Part shown: piece after piece, positions 33,152 through 41,090 of the stretch | Position numbering within the stretch: position 1 is the stretch's first letter | How the letters are laid out: the number at the start of each line of letters is the position of its first letter | From: Enterococcus viikkiensis | Lineage (GTDB): Bacteria > Bacillota > Bacilli > Lactobacillales > Enterococcaceae | Length of the DNA stretch: 64,000 nt | Direction: 5' to 3' | NCBI RefSeq assembly: GCF_005405345.1 | Contig: NZ_BJDW01000006.1 | Coordinates: 1 to 64,000, forward strand | Notes under the pieces: model-generated | Database searches by the model: none | The model's input: only the letters and a program-made list of their open reading frames with translations | Told to the model about the DNA's origin: nothing | Program-made: the position numbers and the translations under genes

Positions 33152-33847
33152 ATGAAACATGTATTAGTAGTAGACGACGAACCATCGATCGTGAAATTAT
33201 TAAGTTTCAATTTAGAGAAAGAAGGCTATTTAGTTACCACCGCAGAGGATGGGCAAGAAGGCTTTGAACTAGCTTTAAACGAAAAGTTTGATTTTATTAT
33301 TTTAGATGTGATGCTGCCCTCAATGGATGGTTTGGAGATCGCTAAAAAACTGCGACAGGAAAAAGTGGAGACACCGATTTTGATGTTAACGGCAAAAGAC
33401 GATACCATCGATCGCATTCTAGGGTTAGAGATTGGCGCCGATGATTATTTAACGAAACCTTTTTCACCAAGAGAAGTGTTGGCACGAATGAAAGCCATTT
33501 TTCGGCGCATCGAGCCCCGTCAGGAACAAGTGACGCATGAATTTTTATCGGCAGGCGAGATTAACGCCGATTTAACCAACTATCAAGTTACCGTTCGCGA
33601 CAAAAAAATCGAATTGACACCGAAGGAATTCGAGTTGCTAATTTACTTCATGAAGCGGAAAGAACGAGTGATTGACCGCGACACATTATTGGATCGCATT
33701 TGGCAATATGACTTTTCCGGTCAAAGTCGGATCGTGGATGTTCACGTCTCCCATTTGCGGGAAAAAATCGAAGTTGATCCGAAGCACCCACGATATTTGC
33801 AAACCGTTCGCGGCTTTGGCTATAAATTTCAGGTGCCAGATCAATGA
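33152..33847 (+). CDS. phoP: OmpR/PhoB-family response regulator, PhoP type
   Basis: 231 residues. The receiver domain has acidic pocket DD8-9, phosphoacceptor Asp52 (IILDVMLPSMDG), Thr in MLTAKDD and Lys in LTKPFSP. The winged-helix output domain (about 135-228) ends VRGFGYKF. ATG after GGGAGATAGTT. It overlaps the sensor-kinase gene by four bases (ATGA). Facing pstS with PHO-like boxes points to phosphate control; a WalR-like role is less likely because the usual walHI/yycHI partners are absent. Confidence 0.85.
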   Translation: MKHVLVVDDEPSIVKLLSFNLEKEGYLVTTAEDGQEGFELALNEKFDFIILDVMLPSMDGLEIAKKLRQEKVETPILMLTAKDDTIDRILGLEIGADDYLTKPFSPREVLARMKAIFRRIEPRQEQVTHEFLSAGEINADLTNYQVTVRDKKIELTPKEFELLIYFMKRKERVIDRDTLLDRIWQYDFSGQSRIVDVHVSHLREKIEVDPKHPRYLQTVRGFGYKFQVPDQ

Positions 33848-35580
33848 AACGAAAACAACTAGACTATATTATGCCGCTAGTGTTTGTCTGTTTGCTTTTT
33901 TTTGGTAGCTGGAAATTAGCAAATCATTTTTATAATAAGGAATTATTAGAACAGCAAGAAGAATTTTTGACCAGTAACGGCGAACTGCTGCTCCATCATC
34001 TGGATCTCACTGAGCTTAATTCAGCCACCAACAAACAAGCAATCGAAACATTTTCCCAAGAGGCGCATGATCGGATCACCTTACTAGATAAAAACGGCAC
34101 GATTTTATTTGACAGCTCCGAGCCCAATCTTTCCGGCAGCCGCGAAAATCGGCCGGAAGTAAAAATGGTCTTGAAAAACAACGATGTTGGTTCTTCGGTC
34201 CGCTACAGCTCGACGCTAAAGAGTGAGCTGCTCTACACCGCTCAACCAATTCGGGGAGCAGATGAAACTATCGGCATTTTACGAGTGGCCAAAAGAACCT
34301 CCGCCTTTCAGCCAAAAACGAGAAACTTCCAGCAATCAATCGCCATCATTCTTGTGATTTTTTATGCTCTGATTTATTTAATTATCTGCTATTTGATCTA
34401 TCAACGAAACCGCCCGATCGAAACGGTCCTACCAGTCTTGCAACGAATGCTGAAAGAGCCGGAAAAAAGTAATTATGTCATGCAGAATGCTCCTCAATGG
34501 CAGGAGCTTTATGTCACGGTCAATCAAATTAGCGAACAATTGAATGAGACCTATGCCGCTTATACTTCCACCGAGGAACAATTTTCAACTCTGTTTCACG
34601 AGTTGACCATCGGCGTTTTTATCATTGATATGGATGGACGCTTTGTTATGATTAATCCAGCGATGGAGGAACTTTTACAATTTGGCGGTGCCAGTCAGCA
34701 TCATTATTGGCAAGTCATTCAGGACAATCGTTTCATTCAATTGATCCAACAAGTTTTAGTTGAAAAAAATCAAGTCCACCAAGAGATCTCCACTAAATTG
34801 CCAGCGGCGATGAATTTAGATATTCGTCTGCGCTACTTAGAAAACGAGGTAAGAGGAGATCAAATCATGGGCACGGTTTATGACCTGACTCACGTCCGGG
34901 AACTAGAAAAAATTCAACGTGACTTTGTAGGAAATGTCTCTCATGAATTAAAAACACCGGTAACTTCTTTATTAGGCTTTTCTGAGACGCTGCTTGACGG
35001 TGCAAAAGAAGATCCTGAGTTAACCACTGAATTTTTGACGATCATGCAAAATGATGCTAAACGTCTACAACATTTAATCCAAGACATTATTGAATTATCA
35101 AAAGACAAAAATGATTTGGCTGAGGACCATCAGACCGTTGAATTGAGGTCATTTATCCAGCAGCAAGTGGGTCTCTTCCAACATTTGCTGAAGAAAAAAA
35201 GAATTACTGTGACAATCGCCGGACAAAGCGATTATTTTTACCAGACACGTCTACCTTTCTTCCAACCAATCATTAAAAATCTTTTGGAAAACGCGATTCA
35301 GTATTCTCCAGAAGGCAGTCAAATCGAAATTTCTTATCAATCTGCTAAGGAACTGGTAATCTCTGTTAGTGATCATGGTATTGGCATGAATGAGGCTGAT
35401 CAGCAGCGTATTTTTGAGCGCTTTTATCGTATCGATAAGGCTCGCAGCCGGCATTCAGGCGGTACCGGATTAGGACTTGCGATTGTAAAAGAATACAGTG
35501 AGATTCTTGGCGGTACGGTGACCGTTGATAGTCATCCACAACTAGGTTCGACCTTTACGGTGCGTTTGCCATTAAATTAA
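33844..35580 (+). CDS. phoR: Sensor histidine kinase, PhoR type
   Basis: 578 residues. Two membrane helices (about 10-28 and 163-187) enclose an extracellular sensor region; next come a HAMP-like linker, a PAS domain (about 245-345), the HisKA box with His367 (SHELKTPVTSLLGF), and an HATPase domain with ENAIQYSPEG, DHGIGM and GGTGLGLAIVKEY. It autophosphorylates and passes phosphate to the preceding regulator. The two genes overlap and share a terminator with convergent pstS. Confidence 0.88.
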   Translation: MKRKQLDYIMPLVFVCLLFFGSWKLANHFYNKELLEQQEEFLTSNGELLLHHLDLTELNSATNKQAIETFSQEAHDRITLLDKNGTILFDSSEPNLSGSRENRPEVKMVLKNNDVGSSVRYSSTLKSELLYTAQPIRGADETIGILRVAKRTSAFQPKTRNFQQSIAIILVIFYALIYLIICYLIYQRNRPIETVLPVLQRMLKEPEKSNYVMQNAPQWQELYVTVNQISEQLNETYAAYTSTEEQFSTLFHELTIGVFIIDMDGRFVMINPAMEELLQFGGASQHHYWQVIQDNRFIQLIQQVLVEKNQVHQEISTKLPAAMNLDIRLRYLENEVRGDQIMGTVYDLTHVRELEKIQRDFVGNVSHELKTPVTSLLGFSETLLDGAKEDPELTTEFLTIMQNDAKRLQHLIQDIIELSKDKNDLAEDHQTVELRSFIQQQVGLFQHLLKKKRITVTIAGQSDYFYQTRLPFFQPIIKNLLENAIQYSPEGSQIEISYQSAKELVISVSDHGIGMNEADQQRIFERFYRIDKARSRHSGGTGLGLAIVKEYSEILGGTVTVDSHPQLGSTFTVRLPLN

Positions 35581-35590
35581 TTTTTTAAAT

Positions 35591-35629
35591 AAAAAAGGAT
35601 CCCGGAAAAAGTCTCCGCGATCCTTTTTT
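35591..35629. terminator. Bidirectional terminator between phoR and pstS
   Basis: AAAAAAGGATC/GATCCTTTTTT with inner CGGA/TCCG pairing; U-tracts on both strands. Confidence 0.93.
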
Positions 35630-35633
35630 AGCT

Positions 35634-36512
35634 TTATTTAACGGTACCGTCCGCTGAACGTTCAACCTTCATGGAGGTGATTGGTAAGTAACCTAATTCT
35701 TTGACTGGTCCGTTTTGGATTTCATCAGTGGTCATGTATTTTAAGAAGTCAGCCAATGCTTTGTCTGGTTTGCCCTTAGTATACATGTGTTCGTATGACC
35801 AAATTGGCCATTTATTGGTCGTAATATTTTTATCAGTCGCTTTGACGCCATCTAGATCCAATGCTTGTAAGCTGTCATCTACATACGAAAGTGCTAAGTA
35901 GCTGATGGCCCCTGGTGTTTGCGCCACAATTTTTTTAACCGTTCCTGACGAATCCTGTTCTTGTGACTGAATCGGTTCTTTTCCATCCAATCCCCACTTT
36001 TCAAAAGTTGCGCGCGTTCCGCTACCGGAAGCCCGGTTGACGACTTGAATCGCTTCGTCTTTCCCACCAAGTTCTTTCCAATTTTTAAGCTTACCAGTAA
36101 AAATATCGATTAATTGCTGCTTCGTAATATCTTTGACACCCACATCTTTATTTACTACTGGAACAAAACCAACTACTGCAACCTTATGATCAACTAATTT
36201 TGAGGCATCTACGCCGTCTTTTTCTTCCGCAAAGACATCTGAGTTTCCAATTTGAACGGAGCCATTTTCTACCTGACTTAATCCGGTACCACTACCGCCT
36301 CCTTGAACAGAAATTTGTACTTTGGGGTGTTCTTGTGTATAACTTTCTTGCGCTGCGTCAACTAATGGCTGCAAAGCCGTTGAACCTACCGCCGTGATTT
36401 TTGCTGTCTCATTTTTTCCTGCTTCTGAAGAATCTTTACTGGCCCCACTACCGCTACCACAGCCTGCTAACAAAACTCCTGATAAAGCTAAAGCAAAAAT
36501 AATTTTCTTCAT
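35634..36512 (-). CDS. pstS: Phosphate-binding lipoprotein PstS
   Basis: 292 residues from the ATG at 36512 (MKKIIFALALSG), with GGAGAGTAT upstream. Lipobox LLAGC, then phosphate-binding motifs GSTALQPL, GGGSGTGL and NRASGSGTRATFEKW. It captures inorganic phosphate outside the membrane for the Pst ABC transporter. The transporter genes pstC/A/B are not next to it in this window; only the two-component system is. Six PHO-box-like hexamers lie 150-210 bases upstream. Confidence 0.96.
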   Translation of the reverse strand: MKKIIFALALSGVLLAGCGSGSGASKDSSEAGKNETAKITAVGSTALQPLVDAAQESYTQEHPKVQISVQGGGSGTGLSQVENGSVQIGNSDVFAEEKDGVDASKLVDHKVAVVGFVPVVNKDVGVKDITKQQLIDIFTGKLKNWKELGGKDEAIQVVNRASGSGTRATFEKWGLDGKEPIQSQEQDSSGTVKKIVAQTPGAISYLALSYVDDSLQALDLDGVKATDKNITTNKWPIWSYEHMYTKGKPDKALADFLKYMTTDEIQNGPVKELGYLPITSMKVERSADGTVK

Positions 36513-36661
36513 GTTATACTCTCCTTCTCCAGTTAAAGAATAAATTCCAATAAGCAACTTATCCTATTTTTGATTCCTAAAGTCATTTTTATCCTGTCAT
36601 ATCAAATGAGTTCAGGTTTCGATTTCATTATTTTTAGTACATGTTTACTTTAGCAACCCAA

Positions 36662-36727
36662 CGTAAATATGCTGTTTAGCAGATGTAAATGATTGGTTAA
36701 GAACTGTAAAGCTTTGGTAAAGGTAAA
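36662..36727 (-). promoter_or_regulatory. PHO-box-like hexamer array upstream of pstS
   Basis: On the minus strand TT(T/A)AC(A/C/G) or TAAACA hexamers occur at plus coordinates 36662, 36673, 36684, 36695, 36705 and 36716, spaced 11, 11, 11, 10 and 11. An out-of-phase extra copy lies at 36722. Helically phased TTAACA-like repeats are the known PhoP binding signature in Firmicutes. Confidence 0.7.
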
Positions 36728-36800
36728 ACAGCTTACTTTTTATTAGTTTTGCGGTACAATACGGATGAATCCAAAAATTTAAACGAGAGAAGCGATTAAC

Positions 36801-37001
36801 ATGCTAGTTATTACTTATGAATTGAACGGCTCAGAAAAAGAAAAAACTTATACTGCTGCCAGTGATTTTGTCGGTGCACAATTAAAGGAAGTACCTGATC
36901 TACCTGATTATTATCACGTAGTCAAAGCAACCGTTGACGGTGAAGAAATCAACTTAGACGACAAAACAATCAGCGGCTTATTCAACTACTTAAATAACTA
37001 A
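36801..37001 (+). CDS. DUF4649 family small protein
   Basis: 66 residues, acidic (MLVITYELNGSEKEKTY start, LFNYLNN end), of a family restricted largely to lactic cocci; function unknown. ATG at 36801 after GAGAAG. A promoter TTACTT (36733-36738), 16 bases, TACAAT (36755-36760) lies just upstream, back-to-back with the pstS control region. Confidence 0.75.
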   Translation: MLVITYELNGSEKEKTYTAASDFVGAQLKEVPDLPDYYHVVKATVDGEEINLDDKTISGLFNYLNN

Positions 37002-37039
37002 AAAAGGACCCACATGAGATCCTTTCCAGACTAAAGATA

Positions 37040-37084
37040 AATCAGGTTCACCACTCTCTATCGAGTGGCGACCCTGATTTTTTA
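37040..37084. terminator. Bidirectional terminator
   Basis: AAATCAGG/CCTGATTT outer stem with inner ACCACTC/GAGTGG pairing, between the plus-strand DUF4649 gene and the minus-strand aminotransferase gene. Confidence 0.85.
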
Positions 37085-38248
37085 TTTATTTAGATAGTTC
37101 GTTAAACGTTTCATCGCTTCTTCCAAATTCTCTAGCGAAGCGGCGTAACTAATACGGACGTAGCCTTCTCCTTCTGGTCCGAATGCAATTCCCGGGATCA
37201 AAGCTAATTGGTTTTTCTCTGCTAAATCAATACAAAAGGCCATTGAATCTTGAATGTAGCCAGCTGGGATCTTGGCGAATATATAAAAGGCTCCTGATGG
37301 TCGTGCAACGTCAAACCCTAAGTCGGTCATCGACTGATACACGAAATCCCTTCGCACGCGATATTCTTCTCGCATGATCTCTGCATCTGAGATTCCTTGG
37401 ACCAATGCGCGTACGGCAGCCTTTTGTGAAATCGTTGAGGCTGCTGTCACTAAATATTGATGAACTTTGATAATTTCCGCGACTAGCTCTGCCGGAGCGA
37501 AAATAAAGCCGATCCGCCAACCGGTCATGGCATGAGATTTTGACAAGCCATTGATTACGATTGTCTGTTCTCTCAAATATTTCCCAAAGGACACATGTTT
37601 AGATTCATAGTTCAACTCACTATATATTTCATCGCTAATCACGAAGATCGAGTATTTCTTCAAGGTTTCACTTAACGCGGCAACTTCTGCTTCATTATAG
37701 GCAACCCCAGTTGGATTGGATGGCGAAGTGATAATGATTGCCTTTACTTTATCCCCATGTTCCGTCATCGCTTGATCAATTTGTTCCGGCGTTAAAACAA
37801 AACCAGTTGCACGGGTATCAATATAAACGGGCTCAGCCCCAGCTAATAAAATCAGCGGTTCATAGCCTGGATACGTCGGTGCGGGTAATAATACTTTATC
37901 GCCAGGTTCAAGGATTGCTAGCAAGCCGGCAGACAGGGCCTCGGTCGCTCCGACCGTCACTAAAACTTCCGTTGCTGCTTCATAATTAACCGCATATTTT
38001 TCAGATAAAAAACGGCTGGCGGCCTCACGAACATCAATCAAACCGGACATCCCAGTATAATGGCTAAAATTCTCTTTGATTGCCTGCTGACCCGCTTCTT
38101 TTATATGCTCGGGGGTATTAAAATCTGGTTCGCCTAATGTCAGCTTCAACATATTAGGAATCCCAGAAACCTTCTCATCAAATTGACGAATCAACGAGAC
38201 GGTGATTTGATAAACATTTTTGTTAAATTGATCTTGTAATTTGTTCAT
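37082..38248 (-). CDS. PLP-dependent aminotransferase, class I/II (PatA-like)
   Basis: 388 residues. Fold-type I aminotransferase with TLGEPDFNTPEHI, SPSNPTGVAYN, DEIYSELNYE, and the Schiff-base Lys in INGLSKSHAMTGWRIG. It resembles Bacillus PatA (N-acetyl-LL-diaminopimelate aminotransferase) and general aromatic/aspartate aminotransferases; the substrate cannot be fixed by sequence alone. ATG at 38248 after GGAGGGG. Single-gene unit. Confidence 0.9.
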   Translation of the reverse strand: MNKLQDQFNKNVYQITVSLIRQFDEKVSGIPNMLKLTLGEPDFNTPEHIKEAGQQAIKENFSHYTGMSGLIDVREAASRFLSEKYAVNYEAATEVLVTVGATEALSAGLLAILEPGDKVLLPAPTYPGYEPLILLAGAEPVYIDTRATGFVLTPEQIDQAMTEHGDKVKAIIITSPSNPTGVAYNEAEVAALSETLKKYSIFVISDEIYSELNYESKHVSFGKYLREQTIVINGLSKSHAMTGWRIGFIFAPAELVAEIIKVHQYLVTAASTISQKAAVRALVQGISDAEIMREEYRVRRDFVYQSMTDLGFDVARPSGAFYIFAKIPAGYIQDSMAFCIDLAEKNQLALIPGIAFGPEGEGYVRISYAASLENLEEAMKRLTNYLNK

Positions 38249-38586
38249 ATAACCCCTCCATTTCTAATCATATTATCACAATCTTCCAGATAGTAAAGGG
38301 AAAATATTTCGCTTATTTTTCTTGTTAGAAAGGGATAGTAAAATTTAAAGCTGTTAAATTCCGTATCTTTCTTAAGAAGATACAATCAAGCTAGAATTTT
38401 TTTCTCAGAAAACCCCTTCCTTATTGCGAAAATAAAATAATTTATCGGCAATCCCCTTATGATTTGTTGATAACAGCATAAAATAATCTTCATTATTAAT
38501 CAAAATAAATTGGTCGCTGTTGTATTGACTATTTATCGGTCATAAAATAACCTTATACAAATGTTTTTAGAAGGAGCTGACTGAGC
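38249..38586. other. Intergenic region, divergent promoters
   Basis: 338 AT-rich bases without a gene. CATAAAATAAYCTT occurs twice in direct orientation (38477-38490, 38541-38554) and TTTATCGG twice (about 38442, 38533). These could be regulator sites for the small membrane-protein gene. TTGACT at 38525 may be a -35 box. Confidence 0.4.
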
Positions 38587-38973
38587 ATGAACAAAGAACG
38601 AATCAAACGATTTCCTTTTATTTTCTTTTTAATTCCATATATTCACCTATCATTGGCGATGGACTATTTGTTTGATTCCATTGTTGGTATTTTCCTCTTT
38701 GTATTGGTGACCGCTATTATTGGTTTTTTTGCGAAGCGAACGCAGCAGCTGCCTTTATTGGTGATTGGAAATATCATCAATATTTTATTAAGCGGTCTAT
38801 TGATTCTGCAAAAAAGTCCGTTGGTGAATCTCTATCATTCCTCCTCACCATTGACGGCGATCGCTCCCTTATGCGTCCTTTTTTTGATTTCACAAATTAC
38901 CGGAATTTTTTGGGGTAGTTTTTTTATAAAAGAATCAAGCTTAACACTTAACAAAAAAACTTCGGATCGCTAG
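38587..38973 (+). CDS. Small polytopic membrane protein, unknown function
   Basis: 128 residues with about four hydrophobic helices (10-28, 31-48, 52-72, 86-112) and a short polar tail. I recognise no family. ATG at 38587 after AGAAGGAGCTGACTGAGC. Its stop codon lies in the loop of the terminator that follows. Confidence 0.65.
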   Translation: MNKERIKRFPFIFFLIPYIHLSLAMDYLFDSIVGIFLFVLVTAIIGFFAKRTQQLPLLVIGNIINILLSGLLILQKSPLVNLYHSSSPLTAIAPLCVLFLISQITGIFWGSFFIKESSLTLNKKTSDR

Positions 38974-38987
38974 ACGATCCGAAGTTT
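38957..38987 (+). terminator. Terminator overlapping the end of the small membrane-protein gene
   Basis: Perfect 13-bp stem AAACTTCGGATCG/CGATCCGAAGTTT with loop CTAGA, then a T-run. The TAG stop at 38971-38973 is in the loop. Confidence 0.92.
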
Positions 38988-39013
38988 TTTGTTTATTCCT
39001 TTGCCGAAAGATT

Positions 39014-39053
39014 TGCAAAAAAACCAGTGAAAGAAATGATCTTCCACTGGTTT
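39014..39053 (-). terminator. truB-ribF terminator
   Basis: Stem AAACCAGTG/CACTGGTTT with seven T on the minus strand, directly after the ribF stop. Confidence 0.88.
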
Positions 39054-39062
39054 ACGGAAATA

Positions 39063-40004
39063 CTAGTTAAAATAATCTCTCGTTGCTTGTTCGTCAATTT
39101 CTAACTGTTTCACTAAGCCGTCAACGGATTCAAAGGCAACTTGTCCACGCAACATATGGTACCAACGTACTTTGACCTTTTCACCATAAATTTCTTGATC
39201 GAAATCTAAAATATTGATCTCAACCGTCAGCATGCGATTCGGTCCAAAAGTATCGTTATGACCAATCGACCCCATTGCTGGATACCACTGGTCGCCCACT
39301 TTGATTTGATTGACATAGACGCCTTCTTTCGGCAAATTCATATCCTCTGGCACTTGGATATTGGCAGTGGGATAGCCCAATGTTCTGCCACGTGCTTCCC
39401 CATGAATCACCGTGCCACTGACTTCATAGATATAGCCTAATAGATGGTTTGCTTCTTCTAAACGGCCTTCAGATAAAAGTCGGCGAATTCGGGAAGAACT
39501 GATTTTTTCTTTTTCATTTTTTTCGGTTTTTTTCGCCACTGTAACGACTTCAAAACGGTCTTTCGCATATTTTGGCAAATACTTGGCATCCGCTGATTGA
39601 TCCTTGCCAAAATTATAATCAAAGCCCGACACCGCAACTTTCCCATGCAGTCCAACGATATATTGATCGACAAACGTTTGTGGGTCTAAAGCTGCAAATC
39701 CTGAGGTGAAAGCCACCTCATACAAAAGATCAACGCCCAGTTTTGCCATCTGTTCTTCTTTTTGTTTTAGCGTTGATAAATATTTAATTGGTGTACTTTG
39801 AACCTTTTGAAAGACGACTGCTGGATGCTGATTGAAGGTCATCACTGCTAATTTCAAATTTTTTTCCTGCGCAATTTTCTTGCCCGTATTGATCACTTCC
39901 TGATGCCCGCGATGAACACCATCAAAAAAACCTAAAACCAATACGCAGTCGCCAGCTGGAATTTCTGCTGGTTGATACGGGTGACGTAATTTTACAATTT
40001 CCAT
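39063..40004 (-). CDS. ribF: Bifunctional riboflavin kinase / FAD synthetase
   Basis: 313 residues. The N-terminal FAD synthetase (nucleotidyltransferase) has GFFDGVHRGHQ and SSRIRRLLSEG. The C-terminal riboflavin kinase has GRTLGYPTANI and GVY segments. It converts riboflavin to FMN and FAD. The ATG is 3 bases after the truB stop, the usual truB-ribF pair. Confidence 0.97.
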   Translation of the reverse strand: MEIVKLRHPYQPAEIPAGDCVLVLGFFDGVHRGHQEVINTGKKIAQEKNLKLAVMTFNQHPAVVFQKVQSTPIKYLSTLKQKEEQMAKLGVDLLYEVAFTSGFAALDPQTFVDQYIVGLHGKVAVSGFDYNFGKDQSADAKYLPKYAKDRFEVVTVAKKTEKNEKEKISSSRIRRLLSEGRLEEANHLLGYIYEVSGTVIHGEARGRTLGYPTANIQVPEDMNLPKEGVYVNQIKVGDQWYPAMGSIGHNDTFGPNRMLTVEINILDFDQEIYGEKVKVRWYHMLRGQVAFESVDGLVKQLEIDEQATRDYFN

Positions 40005-40007
40005 CTG

Positions 40008-40931
40008 TTATACCTCGTTTCGAATCACTTTACTAGGCTTCAAAAGCCCTTTTTTTTCGGGATGTCGTGCATACAGACTGACTAATTGATCTTGATAGAA
40101 AAAAGCCAACAAGCCTGCAACATCTTCTTTTAAACCAAAATTTTTCAGCGGCATCAACTGTCCGTTTTTTACTTTTTGCCAATCATCATCACTTAAATCG
40201 ATCCGGGGAAAGGCACTCATTGCTTCTTCAATGGGACGCAGCGCCTGTTCGATTTGGCCGCTTTCCATTAACTCACTAACTTGTGCCAGCGTTACCGCTT
40301 GGCCGACTGCAAAGCCGCCACTTGCCAGCCGGGTCAAATCAGACATATGAGCTGGATAGCCTAGCTTTGCGCCAAGATCTACTGCTAACGTACGGACGTA
40401 GGTTCCTTTACCGCAAGCAACACGAAAACGCCAGCTTTGAGTTTGTGTCGCTTCATGATAGATTGGTAGCGTAATCCGTTCAAAACGCTCAATCTCTGCT
40501 TTCCTTTTTGGCCGCTCCACCGTCTCACCAGCACGCGCATATTCATATAAGCGCTTGCCATTCACTTTAACAGCAGAATACATCGGCGGTACTTGAACAA
40601 TCGTTCCGATAAACCTCGCCATCATTTGGTCGATTTCAGCTGCTGTCAAAGGGCTCACTACGGCTTTCTGATCTACTACTTCACCACTTGCATCTTCTGT
40701 AGTAGTAGAAAATCCAAGGGTGATTTCGCCTTCATATATTTTTCCATTATCTTGCAGGTATTCGATTACCTTCGTACCTTTACCAATGCAGATTGGTAAG
40801 ACGCCATCCACATCTGGATCCAAGGTGCCGCCATGACCGACTTTTTTAGTCTGCAAAATTTTTCTTAATTTAAAGACGCAGTCATGACTAGTCATGCCTC
40901 GCTCTTTCCATAACGGTAAAATACCGTCCAT
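40008..40931 (-). CDS. truB: tRNA pseudouridine-55 synthase
   Basis: 307 residues. HGGTLDPDVDGVLPI carries the catalytic Asp of TruB; KVGHGG, YEGEITLG and YVRTLAVDLG are conserved. It makes the universal pseudouridine at position 55 in tRNA. The TLDPDVDGVL segment keeps the Asp in the normal place. Confidence 0.97.
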   Translation of the reverse strand: MDGILPLWKERGMTSHDCVFKLRKILQTKKVGHGGTLDPDVDGVLPICIGKGTKVIEYLQDNGKIYEGEITLGFSTTTEDASGEVVDQKAVVSPLTAAEIDQMMARFIGTIVQVPPMYSAVKVNGKRLYEYARAGETVERPKRKAEIERFERITLPIYHEATQTQSWRFRVACGKGTYVRTLAVDLGAKLGYPAHMSDLTRLASGGFAVGQAVTLAQVSELMESGQIEQALRPIEEAMSAFPRIDLSDDDWQKVKNGQLMPLKNFGLKEDVAGLLAFFYQDQLVSLYARHPEKKGLLKPSKVIRNEV

Positions 40932-41055
40932 TGCTTGTCCCTCATTTCAATTTTTACTCAACGTTGCCATTATATCACAGCTGCTTAAAGAATTGGTACG
41001 TTGGCTCATCAGATAAAATGGAAAAGCTTTTGACGTATTTTAAAAAAATAGTCGC

Positions 41056-41085
41056 TAAAAAACCACCGCCAAATCTGACGATGGT
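41056..41085 (-). terminator. Terminator after the antiporter gene
   Basis: Stem ACCATCG/CGGTGGT (one T-G pair) followed by six T on the minus strand, at the antiporter stop. Confidence 0.75.
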
Positions 41086-41090
41086 CTGCA

